A DNA stretch of 64,000 nucleotides from Rutidosis leptorrhynchoides (GCF_046630445.1 NC_092338.1:338791001-338855000), one strand, 5' to 3'. Numbered from the stretch's first letter, positions 35,922 through 48,157 are shown. Numbers and translations are program-made. Notes: generated from the sequence alone by a model not told the origin.

Positions 35922-37221
35922 TTTTTAAACCACAATATATCTTTTCGTACTAAGCTATTAGGTGTGAATGTTAAAGGGTAGATACTACTCGGTTAATTCA
36001 TATTACTAATATGTTATGATGTACATCCTTCGTTAATGACTTAACAATCATTAATTATAATCTCTGCTTTAACTCAATAGATTCCATTTCATAATAAACC
36101 AAGTGTATTGTTCGAGTACGTGTTAGATTTCACACTTTCATTTTCGATGTACTCGAAACTTTCTAGAAAACGTCATTCGTGTCTTGCGAAGTTCACAAGA
36201 ATTCTACGAATACCAACATCAATCACCGAAGAAATATCAATAAAAATGAATAATGAAGTATTGATTCATAATTCTCTTGTACAAAATATTACTTGTGAAA
36301 CTTTAACGGGTAGGTAATACCCGAGAATTATACAAATTGACAAATAATATGTTATACTGTACATTCTTCAATTCCGATTCAATAATCATTAACCATACTC
36401 ACTACTTTCACAACAATATACATTCTTTCATAGAAACCATAACAACCATTCTCATTCAAATTCAATTACATATTCTGGTTTTGACAGATCAGAATCCAAG
36501 TCAAGATTAAACAGATAACATTACTCTTAGATTCCTACATCTTTCAAAACTATACTTTGACTTCGAAACTGTACTAGAACACCATTTCTATTCATGGAAC
36601 CCAGAAAAATATTTGTATCAATCAAAATCCTAGAACATCATATGTATATTAACAATTACAATCTGTGTTCAAACCCTTCGAAATTCCTGAAGACACTAGA
36701 GATGATGATCCAACCACATGTTACCCGCAGTCTTGTACCTGAAAAACCCTCAAAACCAAAGTCATAGTTTAACACGTATCCGTATCAAACCCTTTGGATT
36801 TTATTATCTAAAATAACTTTTCAATCTCTTTTCAAAATAGACAGTTTTGTCACAGCTCCAGCAAATCACCTTCAATTGTTCATCGAATAAGCCTTATTAT
36901 AACGATTACCCCTTCATCATTGTTACCGGAGAACCTTTCATATCTTGCCACATTAGCAACAACTTCATTGATCTTTAAGCCTCTCCAAAAAATCACGATA
37001 CTTATTCATTGAAACTTTATCAAGTACTCATCTACAACTTGTAACAATAATTATCATACCAACTACTGGGAATTAGCAATCAGTATTTTGAATTTCGCAG
37101 CAATTTTACGCCAATAATTATATATATACATATAACGTCTACCTCCAATACTTACAGACTTCGAATGTGAAGTTTCTGAAAAACACCCTAAACTGCAAAC
37201 TAGTTCTCCAAATTTTGGAAA
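35461..37221 (+). other. Internal region of G between leader ORF and captured fragment
   Basis: Degenerate CAG/CAC repeats (35690-35760) and an internal TTTAACGGGTAGGTA copy (near 36302-36317). Otherwise noncoding sequence that aligns with element 2 in reverse orientation. Confidence 0.6.
35850..35918. repeat. (TA)n microsatellite in the interior of G
   Basis: About 34 TA units. Element 2 has a much shorter TA-rich tract at the matching place (near 13250). Confidence 0.95.
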
Positions 37222-37429
37222 AATGCTGATGAAGCAGCAAAAACTATAAACGACCTTAACAGTCAAAAGTTTGATGATAAAGAATAGTATGTTGGCAAAG
37301 CTCAGAAAAAGAGAAGGTTTGGAACTGGAAAACGGATTGAGCAAACTATGAAGGAGGCTGTGCACAAATCACAAAGACGAAATCTACCTTCAAAGAATCC
37401 AAATGATTCAGTGTCTGCTGAAATCCTTA
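37222..37429 (+). pseudogene. Captured poly(A)-binding protein gene fragment (element G)
   Basis: The frame NADEAAK ... NDLNSQKFDDKE-stop-YVGKAQKK ... EQTMKEAVHKSQ ... LPSKNPNDSVSAE matches the RRM3-linker-RRM4 start of plant PABP and is the counterpart of 11811-12017. The TAG in place of the conserved Trp after DDKE and the shortened linker are shared with element 2, so the capture and both lesions predate the split of the two copies. PABP binds mRNA poly(A) tails in the cytoplasm; this fragment could not do so. Confidence 0.84.
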
Positions 37430-38695
37430 GCAAATACCTTGCTCTTTACTCTGAAACCCTTGCGGACAATATTCTTCATCATCCTCTTATCTTAAATATT
37501 TTAAGATATCATCGTATCTTTCATTATAAATATCCTCCATATTTCTGAAGATATTTTCATAACCATTCTTATCTGAAATCATTTATCCCCTCGCGTTATC
37601 TGTAGCACATCATAAAGGAAACTGTTTTAGTTTTTAAACATATGAAACCTCTGAGTGTAAAGTATGAATGTTTTTGAAGTAATGTTGGGAACTGAAGCAT
37701 GAGTTAGTATAATATAATGACACTTGATCAACGTGATTATATTACAGTAAGTCATGCTGAGTTTCTAATGAAAAATGATGATTCACATACCATAACGTCA
37801 TCATGTGCCATGTTATACGACTCTTACATTCAATCTAATCTCTAAACATATCAAGAACATATTCTCTTGATAGTTCTATCTTTTCCTTTAGATTCTGGTA
37901 ATTTCACAAGTCAAATTGTGCTATTACAATTTCTCTCTTAGAGCATTAGCTATGTTCATTTCGAGTTTCATATCTATGAATTCTAGACCATTATTCGCTT
38001 GACTTGAAGTCGGGAAAAGAAGACGGAAGCATGAAACTCCAAAATATAAGGAAAAATATAAGCACGGCGACAACGCAGAAATTACAAACCGTGTATATCG
38101 ATGCGTATAGCAATATAAAGACACGAAAAAACTAAGAACACTATAAACCCAAGAGCATAGTAGAAATTAACGGATTCCTCCGGAGGAAGATGAAAAAAGA
38201 AGAATGACATATGTGATAGTCAAGAATATATCAAGAATTAAAACTGGATGGAGCATATTGACGAATATTTTGGAATTATGAAGAAAGAAAGAAAGTATAA
38301 AAGATGGGAGATGTGGAAATAAGGAAACGTAGGAAGTTGATTTATAGTAAAATATCCGACAGAGAAATCGAGACAGATTATTGCATTAAATCGAAGAGGA
38401 CCATAATTTCCTTAATCGCCGAAGAATTAAATCTTATATAGATTACAAAGATTTTCTTTAATCCGAAGATCAACTGTGATGACGTCAAAAGATAAGACGA
38501 ATCCTTATTTTCTCATTTTACTCTTTTACGATAGCTTCACTCATACGTTTCGAGTAATCGAATTATTTTATCCATATTTCTCAATTATGATAAAACCCTA
38601 TGAATCAACTTATATTCGTCATAATAACATTCTTATTGTTAGCCATGACGACCTCGATCAAATTTCGGGACGGAATTTCTTTAACGGGTAGGTAC
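37430..38695 (+). other. 3' interior of G with terminal polypurine-like tract
   Basis: No ORF of note. It ends TTTAACGGGTAGGTAC at the junction with the second LTR (38696). Confidence 0.6.
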
Positions 38696-41428
38696 TGTGA
38701 CGACCCGGAAATTTTCGACCAAATTTAAACTTAATCTTTATATAATTTCGACTTGATAAGCAATGAATTTTAATAAGTCTTGAACCTCCGGAAAGAGTTT
38801 TACACAAGCTTTTGGTCACCCTTTATTCCGACAATTCACGAACGTCATAACTTGATTTAATTGTTTAATTGTTTAATTATTGTGTATATATATGGATTTA
38901 TATATATTTAACTTAAAAATATGATAACTAAATATCTCATTAAGTATATTAACAAAGTATTATATATATATTTTCATAATACTAATTTAAAGAGTTTTTG
39001 AACAATATATATGTTACTATTTAAATGACGTAATTAACTTATGTTAAAATGTATTTACATATAATGTATTACGAGTGTAAATACATCCTTACAAGTATTA
39101 AATACACTTTATAATATACCAATACATATAAAGGATAGCTATACTCATATTTTCGTTCAATTTCCTCAAGAATTCTACTCGCATTCATACGACATTTTTA
39201 TCCGTATTATACACAGCTTCTAGAAGTATTTACTATTGGTATATACCAATAGAAATCTGCAATTATTTGTGTAATATGTCATCCATGACCTAATCAATTT
39301 AATATGTCATCCATGACTTAATACATTTTAACTTATCTTAGATATTTTCACTAAAAACTAAATTTTCAAGCCTTTAAATAAGCACCATTTCTAACTCATT
39401 TACACATTCATTTTCCAAATTTTACTTCCAATTTTCACACACACTTGCAAGAACTCTCTCAAGTTTTGTTCTACTAATTCTTTTCAGTAACTTAACATTC
39501 TAAACTTGAGGTAAAAACTCTACTTCAACTCTTGTTCAATTCATATGTCTATAGCTATCTATATAAGAGTTTATAAACTAGAAGATAGTTTAGTTAATTC
39601 TAAACGTGTTCGCAAACAAAGTTAATCCTTCTAACTTTACTTTTAAAAAAAACTTAACACATGTTTTATATCTATATGATATACTAACTTAATGATTTAA
39701 AACTTGGAAACACAAAGAACACCGTAAAACCGGACATATGCCGTCGTAGTAAAACCGGGGGCTGTTTTGGGTTGGATAATTAAAAACTATCATAATATTT
39801 GATTTAAAAGTTGTTCTTCTGGGAAAATGATATTTCATATGAACATGATACTATATCCAAAAATCATGGTTAAACTAAAAATTGAAGTATGTTTTTCAAA
39901 ATGGTCATCAAGATGTCGTTCTTTCGACGAAGATGACTACCTCTTTCAAATATGGATTATAACTTGTAACTCCGACTATAAACCACCACTTTTTCAGTTT
40001 AGTTTCACAAATTACAGTTTGTTATGAAACCATAGCAATTTGATTCACTCAAAACGGATTTATAACGAAGAAATTATGGGCAAAACAATACTGGTTAGAA
40101 ATGGATAATTTGATTACGGGATTAATTCATTAAAATCTATACTAACCATATCCTAGCTAACTTTTCTTATACATGTATTCTAACATGTCATGGTTACACA
40201 ATACATCAGATAAATCAAAAGACACAACATACACAATACATGTAACTACAATAGCGATATTGTGGGTCATGATTGAGTCTTATACAACACGTGTATACTA
40301 TGTACTACTAATTGTGGACTACTAACTGTAGAACTATGGACTACACTACTAACGTTGGACTACTAACTTGACAACTTAAACAATCACACGTGACTGAAAA
40401 TATAAACTTAAACAATCACACGTGATTGAAAATATGAACTTAAACAATCACATGTGATTGAAGATATGATATGAATAATAGTTGTATTACATTTTGATAT
40501 ACATATATATTTGTTACAGGTTCGTGAATCCAAGGACGACAGCCATATTTTTAATAAGTTGAAAACTTATTATTAATATACTTTTACTACCGTGAGTATA
40601 TAGTCCCATTTTTAAACTCTAAAAATATTTTGGGATGAGAATACATGCATTTTATGTTTTAAGTCATGGACACAAGTACTTAAAATATATTCTACATTGA
40701 GTTGTACCACTTTGCATATTTTTTCCTAATAGCTTGGTAACTAATATTTACATGTTGTAAGAGCATGTAAGCGCGAATCCTATTGATAGACCTATCGGGT
40801 TTGACAACCCCAACCGGGCTAGTCGCTCTAGTATCGTAAACGGTTGCATAGTATTTCATTTTTACTACACTTGGTACAGTGTAGGGAGATTTCATAATAA
40901 AGGGAATATGCTACATTAATGGTTAAGTATAGTTACCGAAGCGCTCAACAACTTATAGAATACTTTTATACACTTGCGAGTGTACATATATTTATAACTA
41001 TGAAATCTTGTGGTCTATATTTATATCGATGCTAAACCTATATATCTCACCAACCTTTGAGTTGACTGTTTAAGCATGTTTATTCTCAGGTCCTTAAGAA
41101 AGTCTTCCGCTGTTGCATTATCTGAGCAAGCTGTGCATGGAGTCTCATGCTTTTAATTAAATAAAGTGTTGCATTCAATAAAACCTTTGTCATGTATTAT
41201 ATTTGACTGTTATGTCACGTGTGTAGTATTTGAAAATCGATGTATTATGGGGATTATCCCTTAAATAATCGCCCAATTGTTTAAAACATGCATTATGTAT
41301 AATAATTGTGTGCTTTTTATGAAACGAATGCAATATTTTCTAAAACGTATCATATAGAGGTCAAATACCTCGCTATGGGACCAATGAATAACGTACCAGA
41401 TTTATAGTAATATGGACGAGTTGTTTCA
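38696..41428 (+). repeat. Second LTR of G (2733 bp)
   Basis: Starts TGTGACGACCCGG, ends GTTGTTTCA. The first ~100 bp resemble the LTRs of elements 2 and H. It contains two GTCATCCATGAC inverted repeats (39278 and 39306) shortly before a TTTAAATAAG box (about 39374). A three-copy 32-bp repeat lies at 40381-40460. Confidence 0.85.
40381..40460. repeat. Three-copy 32-bp repeat of a G-box palindrome
   Basis: CAATCACACGTGACTG, CAATCACACGTGATTG and CAATCACATGTGATTG start at 40381, 40413 and 40445, exactly 32 bp apart. The core is CACGTG in two copies and CATGTG in the third. Confidence 0.8.
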
Positions 41429-41433
41429 GTAGG

Positions 41434-41559
41434 CGAACTAACTAGTAAATAAATACGTGATGTGTATGTGTGACATCGAGCAAGATGGTTGTTGTACTAA
41501 AGAGTTTGATGTGATATTCAAGTGTAATAGTGATTGTCCACCATTATTACGGTTACAAA
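41434..41559 (+). other. Probable continuation of the leader of E after G
   Basis: Noncoding sequence directly after the GTAGG duplication. It should join 25678 if G is removed. The border with the copia remnant is not sharp. Confidence 0.4.
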
Positions 41560-43513
41560 TCATATCAAACGAGTGAAATACGATAAGTATCGATCAAGAT
41601 GTATATGTCCTAGTCGAGCATGCCATAAATTTGAATCATTTGATTTGGAACTAATCATACAAGCAGAATTAACAATAGCATGAACATTCTTGAGATTCAA
41701 CATAAACATACCATTATTATAGTAACCATGTCCAATAAACATACCACCCTTCGACAAGATATACTTATCGGATTCAAATACTTGTTTATAACCACACTTA
41801 TTTAATATGGGATTGGAAATCGGATTCTTTCTCAACCCGGGTACATACAACACATTTTTTAAAATAATTGTTTTTCTATAACTACATTCTAAAACAACAT
41901 TCTCACGACCAAGAACAGGTGTGATTGACTCGTTTTCCATGTGGATCACATCATTATCCAGTTTTAATGTCTTGAACCAGCAACAATCCTTGCAAGCATG
42001 ACATGTAGCTCCAGAATCAATCCACCAAGCAGTGTTATCATCATGCCATAAAATGCTTCATAAAAATACGATACATAATTCTTAATAGAATTTTTAATAA
42101 TATCAAAATTCTGACTTTGGTTGGGAACTAGGCCGTTAGACTCGTCTCCCGAATCTGGACCGCCTACTCCACCACTTTTCTTCCCAACATAGCAATCTCT
42201 ATTGAAATGACCAGATTTACCACAAAGCCAACAAGCCTTTTATTCTTCTTGTTGGTAGCATCGTTTTTATCATGAAACTTACGTTTCTTTCCATTGAACT
42301 TTTTGTTGTTGTTTTTGTTCACATGGTTACCACTTTTTATCATGTTGACAGATGATGGTCCCAATTCTTTACCCTTAACTTTGCCACTTTTTCAACCCAT
42401 ATTGATTCCTCAAAACGTAAGTTTCCTCCCAATTCAGTCAATGACATATCTTCTTTTCTTATGTTTCAAAGTCTTTTTGAAATCTTGCCACGAAGGTGGA
42501 AATATGTCTATAATATATGACACCGAAATAGATTCATCCATTTTCAAATTATGTTGTGAAAACTATCTCAAAGTCTCAGAATTTCATGGTAGTGTTCCAT
42601 AACAGACCTCAAATCTATCATCTTGTAATTATTAAAATTACTAAAAAGAAACGTCTTACTAGAAGCATCTTTAGCCATGTATTTGGATTCCAATAAATTC
42701 CAAAGTTCCTTTAAAGAATTAGCAGATTGATAAACATAAAAAAGAGAATCAGACATACAATTGAGAATATGTCCATGACAGATGTAGTCATCATTGTCCA
42801 CTTGTTTCTTTTCCTGATTTATTCAACTGTTTCATCTTCAACAACATTTGGAACGGGGGTAGACAGAACATAAACGACCTTTAATGTAGTAAGAAGAAAA
42901 CACATCTTCTGTTGCCATTTTTGAAAATCAACACCATCAAATTTTTCCCATTGTTGAAAATTTGGATGTCATCTCTCTCACCGATTCACCAGACATGATT
43001 ATCAATGAAAATACTTAATTAGTTTGTAAAAAAACGGGTATAAAAAAGAAAACTTGGATGGTTCCTGAATTGTGAAACACTTTCCTAATTAAGTATTTCT
43101 CCTATCACAAGCCTCGGGTTTATACAAAATCATAATTGGGATAAGACAAGAACGATTTTGTTTCTAGGCAAGAAGAACTCAAAATCAAGTATAAAAGAAT
43201 ATGTTTTCTGTATATGTTTTCTGTGTAAATGCAAGTCTGCCAAAAATGAAGTTAAAAGTAGTTAATGACAGTTAATCATGAAGGGATGCAACCCTTCAGT
43301 TTTGGGGGGAAAATCCGATTAACAAAAGTCACACCTTTTGACGGGAAAAGCTGTTAGAAGGCGCCACATTTTCCTTAAAATGTATAGCCAACTCTTTCGT
43401 GCGTGTACTCCACACTCTCCGAACTCGTTACTAAGTATAACTAGCTAACTCTTACATTCAAGTAAATCCAAATCAACTAAAATAAATGTTAGATGACATT
43501 AAAATCACCAACA
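41560..43513 (-). pseudogene. Ty1/copia remnant: gag and start of pol
   Basis: On the minus strand: a possible LTR start TGTTGGTGATTTT at 43513; a gag start MSGESVREMTSKF near 43000; a UBN2-type gag block (NDDYICHGHILNCMSD ... ELWNLLESKYMAKDAS, 42568-42801); a zinc knuckle CWLCGKSGHFNRDC near 42200 in a shifted frame; then the pre-integrase domain ending NLWHARLGHIHLDR (41560-41949). Several stops and frame changes make it non-functional. No primer site is visible and integrase and reverse transcriptase are absent. Confidence 0.82.
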
Positions 43514-44645
43514 AATCCCCCTAATTTTAGTGTAATCCTTGATTTACTCAACTAAGAAAACAACAGAACATAAATGAAGTGTTTCAGAAATTGAATTTTC
43601 ATTTAGTATATTATTCAAAAGAATTCGAGAATCGGTGTGTTTCAGAAATCGAACCCTTTAACCCATTTAAAAACAAACAAATAATATACACATTAGTTTC
43701 TTACATATCTCTAATACAACCCAGGGGCGGAGCTACATAGCCTTCTATGGGGGGTCTTTGACCCCACTAAATAGGCCAGAAGTCCAAAATATAAGAGCCC
43801 GCATAATGTAAATTATGTGCAAAATTACTAAGTGACAACATCAACCGTCAAATATACTCACTAGTCCAACAAGTTTTGAAGGCCGACCATGTGGCTTGTA
43901 TAAATAATACACAACTTCACATTAGTTACAGGCCCATATGACTTGAAGTCCTTACTATTATATCTCAAAATGATACAAAGTATTAGAGAGAGATCAATTT
44001 TTGTTAAATTTTTAGAGATTTTTTCAAGCTTAGATACAAATACATTTTATTATTATTTTTTAATTCCTTTACATATTAAGCTTTCAATTCTTTTACATAT
44101 CTGATGGGGAACGACTTTTAAAAATGCTCTATCAAATACCTAGTCTACCCTTTCAATAACATAACAAAGTTGTTCTAAACGAATTTTTATTCGATGACTT
44201 GATATATTTTGGTGTTATTTGTCACCCCAGTCATTTAAAATCCTGACTTCGCCCCTGATACAACCTGACAATATTACAAGTCATGTGTCTCAATCCATCA
44301 GTGAACATATCGGCTGCTTAAGTCTAAAGCTCATTGAAATGTCAAAACTTCATGCTCACATCGGGTAGTTCTTTTTCATCTTGCACCTGCATATGTAATT
44401 ATTTAAAAGAACTATTAAGACGAAAAACGTCAACCTAACTCTACTTGCAGGTATAAACACATACCTTGGGATCAAAAAATTTACGTGTTACAATCTTCAG
44501 AAAGTAAGTTTTCCTCATTAAAATCAGCTCCTAAAATGTACTCCACACTCTCTGAACTTGTTATTAAGTATAACTAGTTAACTCTCACATTCAAGTAAAT
44601 CTCAATCAACTAAAATAAATGTTAGATGACACAAAAATCATCAAT
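43405..44645. repeat. Pair of ~110-bp direct repeats
   Basis: 43405-43513 and about 44532-44645 share ACTCCACACTCTC(C/T)GAAC, ATTCAAGTAAATC and AAATAAATGTTAGATGACA blocks in order. Both look like copia LTR starts on the minus strand. The stretch between contains the hAT element at 43722-44257 and otherwise noncoding DNA. Confidence 0.7.
43722..44257. mobile_element. Non-autonomous hAT element, TSD ATACAACC
   Basis: 536 bp with termini CAGGGGCGGAG and CTTCGCCCCTG, flanked by ATACAACC at 43714-43721 and 44258-44265. The 8-bp duplication and CAGGGGCG ends are typical of hAT transposons. No transposase ORF. Confidence 0.93.
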
Positions 44646-44745
44646 AGTTTCCACATGGCTTCTCACCATTGTCATCGGTATCATGGGTGTGTGTTGAAGC
44701 CGTGAGTTTAGCTTATGTGTTTGGCAGCATGGGTTAGAACATATC

Positions 44746-44860
<115 letters not shown>

Positions 44861-44947
44861 GTTTTTTAATTTTTTATTTTAGATTCATAAATCTGCATCA
44901 AAATGCTCTCTTAATCTATATTTTTATTAGCCAAAAACATTTGATAT

Positions 44948-45153
44948 CGTTAAAAATTCAATGATGAATGATAATAATCGTGATGAATGATTAATTTATC
45001 ATTCATCTGAATAGTGATGAGTAATTAACTTATCTGAATAGTGATGAGTGATTAATTTATCATTCATCACTATCAGATGAATGATAAATTAATCATTCAT
45101 CACGATTATTATCATTCATCACGATTATTATCATTCATCATCAATTTTTAACG
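44948..45153. repeat. Foldback with GATGAATGATAAT-type arms
   Basis: The arms begin CGTTAAAAATT and run inward about 70-90 bp as near-perfect inverse complements. The right arm has an extra copy of a ~20-bp CATCACGATTATTATCATT unit. It could be a MITE, but I cannot define a TSD. Confidence 0.7.
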
Positions 45154-45275
45154 ATTTTATTATTATTATTATTTTTTTTGTAAATTGTGCGTTTCTTCAA
45201 TCTACATATTAATAGACCCTAAAAAGATAATTTTTTAAAAACTGGATATATTGGACAGTTGTGTATTAAGAGACC

Positions 45276-45301
<26 letters not shown>

Positions 45302-45313
<12 letters not shown>

Positions 45314-45769
45314 GTGAAATGACCCGTGGAGTCACGGGTTTGTTTAAAAGAAACAGTTTAATGATATGTTTTAGATATTAAGTGAACCTAAATGCTAAAG
45401 TCATTTAGTTTAATGACCCGTGGAACCACAGATTTCGACTAAGAAACTTGTCGTGATTGTTACAAACATATTGATATATTTAACTTTGTCAGAATAATGA
45501 GCTACATTTATTCTCCCATGACATTTTTCCAATTTTTATCACAATTATTATTTTCCTTGTCATAAAAGCCTACATTACAACATTTTATTGAGACATGTAT
45601 TTCGTATACATATGTAACATAATTAATCACATAAAGAGAATCCATATTTGATAATAATAATACAATAAAGTTTGCTCTAGAATTAAGTATTTCTATTTTT
45701 AATAATAATCATTAGTACTAACAAATGCTTCTTTAATTTTTTTAATTTAAAATACAATTATCATATGAA
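45302..45769. other. Repeat-like AT-rich DNA with duplicated AATGACCCGTGGA
   Basis: The motif occurs near 45316 and 45411. Such sequence is common in plant interspersed repeats, but I cannot assign a class. No ORF. Confidence 0.4.
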
Positions 45770-46025
45770 GGTTGTACAATATGCTTCAAAGGTTGTACAT
45801 GTGTTCATGTGGTGTTTTGTAAAAGATTGTACAATTTGTTTTACAGGTTGTATATATGATCATGGAGAGGTTTAATCATAAGATTGTACATAATGTTTTA
45901 AATATTGTACATATAGTCATGGAGGTATTTTACCATAAAGTTGTACATAATGCTTCAAATATTGTACATATGATCATGGGAGTGTTTATATTATAAGGTT
46001 ATACATAATGCTTCATATATTTTTT
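45770..46025. repeat. Minisatellite, about four ~65-bp units with GTTGTACATAATGCTT
   Basis: Units contain (A/G)TTGTACA(T/A) twice plus a GATCATGG(A/G)AG-type segment. Spacing is about 63-68 bp with moderate divergence. Confidence 0.75.
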
Positions 46026-46159
46026 ACAATAAACATGTTAATATTTTTATTAAATATAAATGATTATTTTAATGACATCATCATGAGGGACTTAGAATTT
46101 TTTTGTTATTTTGAATTTTTTTAAGCTTGGATAATCCTTATTTATGGCATCATCATTTT

Positions 46160-46161
<2 letters not shown>

Positions 46162-46231
<70 letters not shown>
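46162..46231. repeat. (TA)n microsatellite
   Basis: About 35 TA units. Confidence 0.96.
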
Positions 46232-46234
<3 letters not shown>

Positions 46235-46417
46235 CTTAGGTGGCAACAAAACTAAAAAAATAATCGGATACTAGAGGCATAAGTAATTCAATGCATACAA
46301 TAGTGAAAATTTGAAAATTGAATGCGTACAATAGGATATCTGAGAGTTAGATGCATACAACAAGAATTTACTTAAAATTAAATATATTTTCAAACAATTT
46401 TTCTCTTTTGCAATTTT

Positions 46418-46724
46418 TTTTTTTTTGGACAGCTGTTAGGATCACCTAGGGAGGACTTAACCACCTACGTGTTCATCTCCTACACAGTTATACCTGTCCC
46501 CTAACTGCGTGCTCAGGAGGAAACCCGCACCAATCCCATACGGGGCATGGATGGTAAAACTTCCTCCCCTTTACCCCCCAACGCGATGTGGAAAATGTGC
46601 CGTGGGTGAAACTTCATGGCAGAGATAAAATTGTGGGTTAATATGTAGCCAACGGGGATCGAACTCCTGACCTCCCCTAAAAGAGGCAGGCCACAAAACG
46701 CTAAACCACATCACAACTTCCTTA
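46418..46724 (-). mobile_element. tRNA-derived SINE, TSD TTGCAATTTT
   Basis: On the minus strand the body begins GGAAGTTGTGATG. It has a pol III A-box-like TGGTTTAGCG and a B box AGTTCGATCCC, and ends in an A-run. TTGCAATTTT flanks it at 46408-46417 and 46725-46734. About 305 bp. Confidence 0.85.
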
Positions 46725-46749
46725 TTGCAATTTTGTTTGTGTTGAAGTA

Positions 46750-47478
46750 GGTTATAAAATATTCTTTCCGTGATCATGAGACAATTCGTAATAAGCTTGT
46801 ACCTAAGAAGATTGAAATATTTTCGTGGAGATCGGCTCGAAAAAGAATTCCAACTCGAGTAGCACTTGATAAAAAATCCATCGATCTTGATTCGGTTAGA
46901 TGTCCTTTATGCGATGACGATCTTGAAACTATTGAGCATACTTTTATCTTCTGCAAGTTCGCCTCAGAGATTTGGTCAAAGGTGTTCAATTGGTGGAAAG
47001 TGAACAATATAACTTATCTTTCTGTTGACGAAAACTTTAGAGATACTAATCCATATGCGGGGTCAAGCTATATCGGGAGGGTGTGGTAAGCGTAAAGTGG
47101 GTGACTTGTTACTTAATTTGGAAAAATCGCAATGCTAAAGTCTTCGGTAAAACCTCAACCTCAAGCTCGATGTTAATCAATGAAATCCAATGCAAAAGCT
47201 ATGAGTGGTTCAAGGCGAGATCAAAGTAATATAATTTCGAGTGGCACATTTGGCTTACGGATCCCGGCTCGTGTTGTATTCCTTCAACAAGGGTAGGAGT
47301 GGGCTAATGTTTTAACTCTTCAGTTCAATTCGGCCAATAGCTCATTTAGAGTGGTAAATTGATTGTAATTAGTAAATGTGTAGATATGTCGTGCGGTCGT
47401 GTGTATATTGGTTGTAATCGCTTTCTGTATCTTTATTCAAATTAATACAATTTTGCTGCTTTTCAAAAAAAAAAATAT
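46750..47478 (+). pseudogene. 5'-truncated L1-type LINE with zf-RVT domain
   Basis: The + frame reads LVPKKIEIFSWRSARKRIPT, then CPLCDDDLETIEHTFIFC and EIWSKVFNWW, the Cys/His zf-RVT domain that follows reverse transcriptase in plant LINEs. It stops at about 47088 (GRVW-stop) and is followed by a decayed tail, a 3' UTR and a poly(A) run at 47466-47476. The 5' truncation is normal for LINE copies. The TSD is not clear. Confidence 0.8.
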
Positions 47479-48157
47479 AATGACGATTTTAGTGTTGTCC
47501 TATAGCTACATAAGACTTTTGTACAATTTTATAACATCACTTTATTTTAATTATAACCGTCACATACAAGAGTTTGATTCACCTAAATAACAACTAAAAA
47601 TTTATCGGTAAAAAATTCTTACATAAATATTCTAGTAATTTAAAGTCTTGAAAAGTTAGGCAATAATTTGATCGAGTTGAAAGAGTCGCATTACTTTCTA
47701 TTATCGAAACCGATAGAGTGCGTGTGTATTGAGTGTGTGTATAACGGTTTGTTGACGCGTTCTTTGGCAGTAGTTGTAGTTGTACTCTCAAAGCCATAAA
47801 AAAAGCTCATTACTTTAAAGCCTTCAATTCTTCCTCAACTTTCTACTACTTTTGACTTTCTTTACAATTTTATGACGTCTATTAAACTTATGTTTTCCTA
47901 CCCCCTCATCTTTCTCAAATTATACTTTTGATCCTTAACTGTTACTTCTTTCTTTTATCCTTTCTGATTTATGTTCACAAGTGTGTAATTGGATTCTTAC
48001 TTTCTTGATCGGGTGTAGCGCACAAGATGAGTTTTAATATGACTGTTTTGATGCTGTAAATATGTGTTGTCATAAATATTATTGTACGCTTTAGATAATT
48101 GTATTCTGGTTTATTTTTCAAATAATATTTAGACTTCATCATCACTAGTTACGAGTG
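47479..48157. other. Intergenic, nothing recognised
   Basis: AT-rich single-copy-looking DNA between the LINE tail and the hAT element. No ORF or repeat seen. Confidence 0.5.

Larger units (their letters stand above)
25679..41428 (+). mobile_element. Element G: non-autonomous LTR retrotransposon, TSD GTAGG, host of F
   Basis: Flanked by GTAGG at 25674-25678 and 41429-41433. First LTR: 25679-25716 plus 33034-34305. Primer site: 34308-34319. Internal region: 34306-38695. Second LTR: 38696-41428. The internal region aligns with element 2 (leader ORF, Pro/Ala-coding repeats, PABP fragment, terminal AACGGGTAGGTAC) and encodes no gag-pol. The two LTRs agree only at their extreme 5' end and last ~150 bp, which is abnormal. 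Confidence 0.85.

Noticed and set aside
44948-45153. MicroRNA precursor
   Set aside because: The hairpin is long and low-complexity with an internal duplication; a MITE or foldback is simpler and no known miRNA was recognised.
46640-46724. tRNA gene suggested by the B-box sequence
   Set aside because: No complete cloverleaf; A and B boxes with an A-run and TSD indicate a SINE. The same applies to 53490-53604 and 60713-60790.
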